NCBI GenBank assembly: GCA_023614405.1
Contig: CM042694.1
Location: forward strand, 358,188,975-358,252,974
Direction: 5' to 3'
Source of the DNA: Avena insularis
Taxonomy: Eukaryota; Streptophyta; Magnoliopsida; Poales; Poaceae
Length of the DNA stretch: 64,000 nucleotides
Under the pieces are notes generated by a model that worked only from the letters and a program-made list of their open reading frames with translations, searched no databases and was not told the origin of the DNA. Every line of letters starts with the position of its first letter. Positions within the stretch are counted from its first letter, which is position 1. The position numbers and the translations under genes are program-made. This document shows positions 55,783-64,000 of the stretch, piece by piece.

Positions 55783-58700
55783 TGTGGGGCCCCCGGATTA
55801 ATCCTCTGAGAATCCCTGTTATGCATACAACCAAATCCCATGATCAGTTAGTCGTGGTACATAACCGACAAGTATCATTACAACATCAGAGACAGCGAAT
55901 TACCAGACTTACATAAATCCCGTTATGGCTACATCCATAATCATCAGCGGACCTTCATCAAGCGTAGAGCCCGAGCCATGCCTTAACCTACAGGAAACTG
56001 ACTAGGAGAAACGTCCTAGCTCGCATAGTCGTCAACACCGCCTTCTTCTTCATATCGGACCAAGTTAATAGCCAGGGACAATGCCAGTGAGTACTTTGAA
56101 TGTACTCGCAAACCACCTTAAAATAATAGTAATAACAATAGGATATGCAGTATGGCTGTGGTAGTAGGAGGGCTCCAAGGGAGGTTCTTTTCTCAATTAG
56201 TTTCTCTTGTAGATATAGCATCTACATAACTTTGTTGAAAACCTTTGTAAACATTTTGGAAACCTTTTTGAAAAGTTTTGGAAACCATCAGGACTGGGTC
56301 ACCCATTTATTCCCGTCTTCAGGTCGTCCCACGACCAAACTTTCTCCTCCTCCCGACCATCCCATGGTCAAAACCTTTCTCCTTTATGACCATCCCATGG
56401 TCAAACATTTCCAAGGCCATTTCTTTTCCGAAATCCTTTTTGAAAACAAAACCAGCACCGCTCTACAGAAGTTTGTCCAACCCGTCCATGACCGTGGACA
56501 CGGCTATTCGAATAGATTTACACTCTGCAGAGGTTGTACACTTGACCCACACCATCTGGGTACCCTACCCTGATCTTCACCGATCGTGGGTCGAGTAACC
56601 AATCAAGACTCTCCGGATGCCCACTCCAATATAAGTGCCTACCCTATGAGTGTTATTCCCCTCAAAACCGGGACGTCGGGTACCGAGGACCAACCGGAGC
56701 GCTTTTTCCACTTATCGAGTGTGCGCTTTCAATGAGGGCCTCATAGTAACACGTGGAGGTCCGCAAACCCTTCGTTCCTTCTCCCGGTCGATGTCCCACA
56801 TGGACCGTTTGTCCAAAGAAGGCCCACCCTCCAGGGATCGCAATCCCCTATAGTAGTTACGAGGCAGCTTATACAAGAATAGACAACCATCAAATCCAGC
56901 CCTATCCCATTCCAGAGTAGTGTGGTTGCACGGATTAAGTTGTTCTAGCTAAACTGCAAAGAACTGGGTGCGTTTTCATAAACCTTTTTCCTCCACCTTT
57001 CCTTCAGCATTTTGTAAAACAAAACCTTTTTCTTTCTCAACATCTCTTGGGAGGTCCCACCTCACCAAGGTATTATCATAAAACATTTGGTAAAACTTTT
57101 TCCAGGGTCTTCCCATCCTCTATATTTGCTTTGGCTGAAACGGGGTCTCCAAGAGGGGTATGGTGTAATACACCATCTATTCTACTAGGGAGAATTAGGG
57201 GTCACCAAGGGGTTGTAATTAATAGTACAAAAGTGTAATAGTTTGGAGGAGCCAAACCACTACCATATATATATCAACATATAGTAAAACAATGCAGTTT
57301 TAATAAATAGTAGATAAAACATGCATAAGTAAAACAGTAGGACAAGGCTTATGAGCAAGAAGGTGGCTTGCCTGAGATCAGCAATATGGCATAATGTCCC
57401 TGGACTTCTTCTTTATATAACCAAGAATACCAATACCAATAATAAGATCTCTTCTTCTCGGCGTCAAAACAAGCACAACTATCGTCGTCATCGAGTATAC
57501 ATGCAAACAAACAAGTCCACAATCAAACAAGGCATTCGAGGATCAAAACCATACAGCAATAAAAACATACCACACATTACTCAATTCAGTAGGTTTTGAG
57601 AGTATTGGATTTAGGAGATTGAGATGGCCTTGGAGAAGGGAATGAACACCCCCTAGGGTTTATTGTCGAGGAACTACCTAAGAGGGGGTTTTGGACCAAT
57701 GACCTATTCAGTATGATACCATTGTGTACCAATGATACCAACAGATATGTGTTGATAAAATGAAGCCAACAAAAGTGGTTTCACTAATTTATCCTTTTTC
57801 TTTAATTTCTTATGAATATTTTAGTGATAAAAGCTCTAGTTTTAGGAAAGAATTCACCAGAAAAGTTCTGGAGCTCCAAAAATTATTTCCTTGGATGGTT
57901 AGCTAGGCCTTGATGTACTTGTTCTCTGAGAGTTGGAATCATGTCAAAATAATTTCCATAATGCCCTCAGGAAATTCCCAAAGGCAGTTCTGTAGGAAAT
58001 TTGTCTTTTTCACCAGATTAATTCTATAGAAGATTTTGATATGAGGCCAAGGGCAATGGATAGGTATTGGAATTACATCCCAGAACCAACTGGAATCTCG
58101 TTTTTTGGAGTTGCAGAGATACTGTAGTGTTTTATCTAGTGAAAACACTAGGGACAAAAATGTCTAATTCATTAAAATTCATCAGAAGCCCAATTAATGG
58201 TGAGATCCTGGGTTTTGGTAGTATTGAGTGTGTCACACCATAGAGAGTTGGGTGAGGTCAAAACAACTCATAGTTTGGCCTAGGGAATTTTCTAATGGCA
58301 GGTATGGATGGATTTTGCTATTTTTATTATGGTGAACCCAGGGTTCACCTTGATAGGGGATAAAAGCAAACTGATAGATATGGTAATAACCTTTCAAGGT
58401 AAGTTTGTTTCATCCTATTTGAGCATGCATAGCTCCCTGTGGAATTTATTTAGTGCAAAAGACCACTTTTGGTGGATTAATTGCCAATAAATAATAAAAA
58501 TTATTTTTGGCAAGGGACTAGTTTTGCATGCTGCACAAAACACAGATGAACATGGTAGATTTTTAATCTGGTAATTTGGAGTTGCTTAGCATTTTTAAAA
58601 TGATTTAAACTAAGGCCAAACTTCTGGATTTCTATAGATCTATTAAAAGAAAAGGAAAAAGGTGTGCACCAGGCCGGGATCCGCGCCGATTTGGGCTGGC

Positions 58701-61700
58701 CTGGGCGAAATCAGCCCATCCGGGCGACGACAGCACGCGCGGGTGGCACGTTTGAACCTGACGGGCGAGGCCTGTCCGTCAGTGGGCGAGGGGGCGCAGG
58801 GGGTATGGGCGAGTGTTGGCCGTCAGATCTAGTGTAGATCGGCTCAAGTGCTTCTCCTTCCTCTGTCTGAACCCGACAGGGGAGGAACCCTAGGGGTGGC
58901 TCGGGGAGGTATGGGGTGCTCACCAGAGGGCTCGGGAGGGGTCGACGATGGCACAGGGCGAAGCGGTGCACGGCGGCGGTTCCAGCGATGGGCGGCATCG
59001 AGGGGTTTGGCCACGGGGGAGCGGTTCACGCATCTCGCCGGCGCAGATCTGTCGGGAGCTCATCGGAGCTTGCTCAGGGGCGCCTGCAGGTCAGGGTAGA
59101 GGGTGCAGTGCGGGAGCGGACGTCGCGGCGAAGCGGTCTGTGGGCGTAGCGGGTGCCCTGGATGGTGGGAATGGGCTCACGTTGAGTTGCCCGAGAAGAG
59201 CTTGGTGGAGCTCGACGGCGGCCTTGGTGGAGCCGTTCCTGGGAGGGGGAAACAGAGAGGATTAGAAGCAGTAGTGACAGGGGATCTCAGCACAGCGACA
59301 TGCAGAGTAAGAGAGGGTAGGAGGAGGGAGCTTAGCTCGTTTTCGAGGAGAGGCCGAGAGCTCTTTTCTCTCTCTCTCTCTCTCGAGCAGCAGCACACGG
59401 CAGTGGAGAGGGAGAGGGGGCTCGGGGAAAGTGAGGTGGGTGTGAGGGGGAGAAATGAGGGAGCAGAGGAGGGTTGGTGGCATCTGGCCCTTATAAACCG
59501 AAGGGTGAGGCTCATGGTGGTCTTGTCCCATGGAGAGGTATGGAGGGAGGTGGAAACCAAAGGGGAGGATGTTGTGGGCATGGAGAGTGGTTTCTGGTGG
59601 TGTGCAGAGGGCAGAGGGAGCAGTGTGCAGCAGCTGCAAGGGAGGAGGAGAGGTTTGCAAGGCAAGACACCCACATGAGGTTAAGCTCTAGTGTCCAAGC
59701 ACTAGAGGACAAGATGCTACAGTGATTTGCTACAGTGATCATGACCAGCGGAGATGGTGGTTGCTGTGGTGAGTGGTGGTGAGCCTTGGTGGTGATTGAT
59801 TCTTGGTTTGGCTCAATAATTTCTTAGTTTTCCCAATTTGATCAAGTAGATGGTCATGAAGGAAGTCTAGAAATTTGACCTATGCAATATGAGGCAAAGA
59901 TGCTGGTAGATGGGTGAGGTTGGGAGGCATCTCTAGGATTTATTTGGGATTTTTCAGAGGATTAGAAGTCCACTTAAAATCATTTATTCAAAAACTGCAG
60001 AAGTGAAGTATTGGAGATCATTTGATATTTTTACATTGAACCTTGTTGGATTTTGATGTCAGGTGATCCCAAATGTGAGTACACACTTAGGGGAATTTTC
60101 CCAAGATTTATTGAGACTTAAAAGTATTTAAAACATTTATTATTCCAATTCATCCATTTAAGAAAATGGGCAAAAATAAATAATAAAGCTGTTCAAAAAT
60201 ATTTATTTTTGAAGTGGGAAGATAGGGTATGATATATGGATCTCAAATGAGCCAAAATTTGAGGAGGTGTTTTGGCAAAAACCAAACTTTCCTTTGTGGG
60301 AGAAGTTTTGGAGATTTGGTCTATTAAAGAGATTAATTAGATTTGGAGTCATATTAATTATGGATAATATTTGATAAATCATGGTGATCAAGGTAGATAA
60401 TATATACCAGGTGTAGCAAGCATTTGCAACCTTGGGATTGGAGAATCCAAGTTGATTTTGGTGAAAACTAGAGATTTAATGATCTTGGGTAAGATTGTTT
60501 TCATGCCACCAAAACCTTGTTGGATCTTGGAGCTCAGATCTCCCCTTGGGGCATGGGGTAGATGGATGGATAGAACAAGTGATGTACATCAACATGGTAT
60601 AGAGGTTTGATCTTGATCTTGCTTGAGTTCACCGAGATATGCTTTCAAACTTTGAATAAAATAAGCCTGCCAAGGCAGATTATCAACTAGCCTTCAAAAC
60701 CTTGTGGGTTTAAGAAGCACAAAGCTCCACTTGGAACAAGTGAAGTAGATATTGATATACCTATATGAGTAGAACACAACCCTGCAAAGAGTTGGTCCAT
60801 AGAAGGTTGGCTGGAGGTGTGAGCTTCTATCAAAGTAGGCATGATGACTAGATTTGCAGAAAAAGTTATTTTCTTGTCTGCAAAACCATCAAGAACAAGT
60901 GGGTTGGAGGATGCTCTAACCAAGGGCAAGAGTGGGCCTTGGTAGTCCTTAGGATGGTTAACAAGATGGTTCATATGCATTTTCAAAAATGCACAAGGGT
61001 TGAGAAAGGGAGGCATTCAAAAAGGTGATGTTGGAAATAGTTTTTGACTAGAGCATGAGAGGGGATGTTTTTGATGGGTTGCAAGGTACCCAAGCATCAT
61101 CAGGTGGATGATGTTGAAGTGTAGATTGAGTAGAAAGGATCCATGCTTGATATTGGTCTTCACTGACTTGGAAGCTTCTAGAAGGGATATCTTCAGAATT
61201 AATCTGGTTAAGGGTTTTAGATGATCACCTAGTATCTAGAGATCAGATCCAGCTTTGTATTCTTGCTTAGAGTGTGGTGATTTGGAAACATCTTGATCCT
61301 AGTGATGAGCTCCTAGGGTAGCTCATACTATCTCCTAAGCAGACAAATCAAGCACATCTTACAAACAATTTAACTACTACTGGGGTTACCATCAAGCTTG
61401 GCTTGAGGTAAGGTTGGGTATTTCGAAAAGGTTGTAGTTTGGAATAAGATGAGGGTCTCTTGGTATCTCTACCAAGGGTAGAATTCAATTGCTTCATAAA
61501 AAGGTTTTGTTAAATCTAGAGATAAGAATAGTAGAAGGTTCTGCCTTGAAAACATAAGGAGATTATGTTATATAGATCTCCATAGTTTGATCAATAGAAG
61601 TTACTAAAATAGTTGGTTTGCAAAGGCTTCTTGGCTCAGGTTTTGAAATGCCAGAACATTTGAGAATATGGAAATTAAGCCAAGACTGTTTTGGGAAGTA

Positions 61701-61875
61701 GCTTTTGTCAACTGGTGTTAAGGTAAGTAGTATATCATCTAATACACATTCATATGCATAAGCATATCCAAACAACAAGCAAACACTTCCGCATTAAACA
61801 AGAAAAAGTTTTTGTTCCCCCCTGATTTTTGCATTCTAGACAACTAATCAGGGTTGCTGAAATTGGGATGTTACA
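55783..61875 (-). mobile_element. 6.1-kb insertion with TG..CA ends (giant solo LTR or LARD-like)
   Basis: It starts TGTGGGGCCCCCGGATTAAT and ends TTGGGATGTTACA, flanked by GAAGA (55778-55782 and 61876-61880). Removing it and one TSD copy restores the ORF1 frame. TG..CA ends and a 5-bp TSD indicate LTR retrotransposon origin, yet I see no internal direct repeat, PBS, gag or pol. The best guess is a solo LTR of a giant-LTR element such as the barley Sukkula/LARD class, read on the minus strand (start TGTAACATCCCAATTT). A minus-strand TATA-like TTTATAAGG lies near 59485-59495 and a CT microsatellite at 59366-59385. GC-rich ORFs at 58700-59700 lack domains. Confidence 0.6.
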
Positions 61876-62249
61876 GAAGAAATGCAGGGAGGCCGGGAGG
61901 AGCCAAGAAGGCAAAAGAGTGGATCAAGATTGAGAGAGAAGCTATGGACATGGCATCGAAGATTGATGAAATGGTGAAGTCGAAGGAAACAATGACGATG
62001 AAGACATTAGAAGAAAAGATGATGATGAAGGAGAAGAAGAATGAGATGAAGCAAGCAAGGTGGCAATCGGTTCCTAACTTAGAGGAGACAAAGATAGCAC
62101 TTGAGGAGAAAAAATCCAATGCCGAGATATTAGCCAAGGAGAATAGGATCATGATGATGGATCCGAGCTTGATGGATGTTATCAAAAAAGAGTGGTGGAA
62201 CATTCGTAGGGCCGAGATCATAGAAAGGAGGAAGCAAGTCATGGTCTAG
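61876..62249 (+). pseudogene. Harbinger ORF1, second part
   Basis: It continues as NAGRPGGAKKAKEWIKIERE, then a long Lys/Glu/Met-rich helix (MTMKTLEEKMMMKEKKNEMK; LKEE-type repeats) and ends EIIERRKQVMV at 62249. The charged C-terminal helix is typical of this ORF1 family. It joins the first part exactly at the GAAGA duplication. Confidence 0.75.
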
Positions 62250-62493
62250 GCTGCCGGAGAGCCCATTGACGATGACGTTAGGGTCGCTTCGATGCATGGT
62301 TCTTCTTCGGCTACGGCAAGGGCTGCTGCTACTGGAGAGCCCATCGATGACGAGGCTAGGGCATGAACTCGACCTGCGTATGTTGTTTGCCGTGTCTTTT
62401 TAGTTTAGATTTTTATGCGATGATTGATGTCTTTTGCTGTCAAGACTGTTGAAACAATGTTTACGGTTTTGTCTGCAGTTCACCCCACCGAGC

Positions 62494-62601
62494 AGTTCCC
62501 GTAAACCCGAACCGCAAAATAGAATATTCGAATATTCTGCTTTGCGGTTCGGGTTTACGGGGACTGAATATTCTATTTTGCGGTTCGGGTTTATGGGGAC
62601 T
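62494..62601. repeat. Long hairpin near the Harbinger 3' end
   Basis: A 36-base arm (62494-62529, from AGTTCCCGTAAACC to GAATATTC) is followed by its near-perfect inverse (62530-62565) and then a second inverse-type copy (62566-62601). The centre GAATATTCGAATATTC is itself palindromic. It lies about 100 bp inside the right TIR. Confidence 0.85.
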
Positions 62602-62702
62602 GCTCGGCGCCGCCTCCCGCGAAGCGAGCAATTGCAGATTCAGCGCACCGTACTCCGACGTTTACGGTTTGGTATTTACAGGCACTGCTAGAGATGCTCT
62701 AA

Positions 62703-63786
62703 CAACATCTCTAATGAGACATGTAAAGTCGCGAACTGAAAACCACGAATACAGTCTTCTGAAAACACAAAAACATGCCACAGACGACATGCCGCATAAT
62801 TAAAACTGCAAATGCGAACTGCACATTCATAAATTTGCCCTCGCGACAAAATTCATCGAAGAACATTATCGGGGATTGTTCGTGATTCGCTTAATTACAC
62901 ATGTTTAGCGGCAATACAAAAGATGCGAAACTAAAATTAAGATATATGCGGGGTCAACGTGACAACCTACACCTAAAATCAAGCTTGGGCAACGGCCGGA
63001 GCTGCAGGTTGCCTGCGGTGTTGTCGGCGGCGTGTTCGACCAGGTCTGCCATCTCCAGCTTGACGACCGGCACGGCGGTGTGCTCCGGCGCACTGCACGC
63101 CTCCTCCCATTCCCAAGCCACCCGCGCCTCAATGAGCTTCATAGCTCGGCGAGCTTCGGCGGCCTCCGTCTCCTCCTCCGCCTACCGCTCCAGCTTCGAA
63201 GCGTGCCGGAAAATCTCCAGGGCGAGGCGCTCCTCGTCGGAGTCTTGGACATAGTTGACCGCTGAGACGACGCGCGCACACGGCAGCGAAGGCGAGCTCC
63301 ACCCGTCCTCGCGGTTGGCGGTTGGAGGCGCGAGGACGCGCGAAGAGTCCTCACCGGCCAGCGATGCCCTCTTCGAAATGAAGCCCACCGGCACGTACTG
63401 CGGAGCGACGACAGCAGGGAAAGCTCGTGGTTGGTCCACTTAAGGGCTACCCGCTTCTTGGCGCCAACCGATCGTACGAAGGCACGATGCTCCTCATCGT
63501 CATTGCCGCCTCCCCCTCATGCGGAACAGTGTTCCCCTATCCAGCTGCTGCCGCTACGATGAGACATCGCGGTGAACTGGTGGCGGATGCGACCGGATTC
63601 GCCTGACGGAGTTGCGGCTGGCGGAGGCGGTGCTAGGGTGGGAGGGCCGGAGAAGTGAGGGATTCGCCCCTCAATCTCACTTCGTGGACGTATATGTACC
63701 AGCCTCGCGGGTCATTGAATAGGCAACGGTAAATTTGAGTACAAGCCGGACTGGTGAAAGGCCCAACTTAGGTCGACTAGAGAGGG
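62703..63786 (-). pseudogene. Decayed minus-strand ORF of unknown function
   Basis: A minus frame starts near the ATG at 63567 (MSHRSGSSWIGEHCSA, then a stop, then EEHRAFVRSVGAKKRVALKW), shifts before 63439, and continues RVVSAVNYVQDSDEERLALE, a stop at 63182, AEEETEAAEARRAMKLIEAR and KLEMADLVEHAA to a stop at 62954. The Glu/Arg-rich helix and GC bias look like a grass repetitive protein. I do not know its function. The sequence at 62704 (ACATCTCTAATGAGACATGT) resembles a degenerate Harbinger TIR, so it may be cargo of a second, damaged element. Confidence 0.4.
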
Positions 63787-63794
63787 GTGAATAG

Positions 63795-63970
63795 TAGGGA
63801 TGCAGGCGGTCGCGCCGGCGGACGAGGCGGACACTCCGCCAGAGTTTTCATGCCAATAAATTGACGAAGGCTGACGTGTAAGTACTGATTACTGCCATAG
63901 CTAATTAGGATACAGGTTTTTATTAGCGGACAGGTCAGGACGTCTAGGCGGACGTCCGCCTGCATCCCTA
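63795..63970. mobile_element. hAT-type MITE
   Basis: The ends TAGGGATGCAGGCGG and CCGCCTGCATCCCTA are perfect 15-bp inverted repeats. The 8-bp duplication GTGAATAG lies on both sides (63787-63794 and 63971-63978), as expected of hAT elements. The 176-bp interior has no coding capacity. Confidence 0.85.
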
Positions 63971-64000
63971 GTGAATAGGAGACTACCAATTTTTTAATCT

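Larger units (their letters stand above)
54336..62699 (+). mobile_element. PIF/Harbinger element carrying ORF1 only
   Basis: Terminal repeats GAGCATCTCTAGCAATGCCT (left) and the inverse of GAGCATCTCTAGCAGTGCCT (right) match at 24 of 25 positions. The TSD is TAA (54333-54335 and 62700-62702). Without the 6.1-kb insertion it is about 2.3 kb and encodes a Myb/NAM-like ORF1; no DDE transposase ORF is visible. The left subterminal region has GGGCGCGCC-type GC-rich DNA, and the right one a long hairpin. Boundaries are strongly supported. Confidence 0.85.

Noticed and set aside
59366..59385. CT repeat as a regulatory element
   Set aside because: A simple microsatellite in a probable LTR leader; no evidence for function.
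59103..59678. 191-codon plus ORF and 165-codon minus ORF facing each other
   Set aside because: Both arise from GC-rich, low-complexity DNA with a CT/GA microsatellite. No domain is visible on either strand.
1..64000. CRISPR array, tRNA or rRNA genes, prokaryotic operons
   Set aside because: None seen. The only regular repeat is the 350-bp satellite, and the tRNA-like matches are primer-binding sites of retroelements.

Overview
This window is repeat-dense nuclear DNA from a grass, most likely a cool-season (Pooideae) species. The evidence is a BARE-like Copia solo LTR, a tRNA-Asp-primed gag-only LTR element, several Ty3/Gypsy families ending in a TRARAK motif, a CACTA element starting CACTACAAGAAA, a PIF/Harbinger element with a Myb-like ORF1, and Stowaway, Tourist-like and hAT MITEs. 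I see no intact host protein-coding gene. Almost every recognisable coding stretch is a decayed transposon gene or a gene fragment.

Layout, left to right. Positions 1-739 hold an LTR-like minus-strand stretch. The 3' part of a plus-strand Gypsy element (called B) follows, and it is split by an essentially complete minus-strand Gypsy element (C, 1699-9382, target duplication GTTTC). B resumes at 9388 and ends with its polypurine tract and 3' LTR (10019-11006). A satellite array of about 350-bp units (11007-13630) follows, with a five-monomer higher-order period. Then come AT-rich DNA with Stowaway MITEs and a decayed exon resembling the zf-XS domain of SGS3/FDM-type proteins (14789-15079).

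Positions 16943-52336 form one nested complex. The outer element (A1, plus-strand Gypsy) is flanked by the same 5 bp (ATTTA) 35 kb apart. Inside it lie D (a gag-only LTR element, minus, 18693-26519, TSD GTAGC), a BARE-like solo LTR (28463-30101, TSD GAAGG), E (a truncated Athila-like element, minus, carrying a probable Helitron), and A2. A2 is a second copy of the A family that lacks a 5' LTR and is itself interrupted by a CACTA element (38211-43512, TSD TGT). After A2 comes a short A1 pol remnant and the A1 3' LTR.

The right flank (52342-53879) is unassigned sequence, the other side of the A1 insertion site. It is followed by a Tourist-like MITE and a PIF/Harbinger element (54336-62699, TSD TAA). 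The Harbinger Myb/NAM-like ORF1 is cut by a 6.1-kb insertion (55783-61875, TSD GAAGA) with TG..CA ends. A minus-strand decayed ORF of unknown function and a hAT MITE with an 8-bp TSD close the window. The coding parts describe the retrotransposon cycle (gag, protease, RT, RNase H, integrase), but frameshifts, stops and lost catalytic residues make every copy defective.
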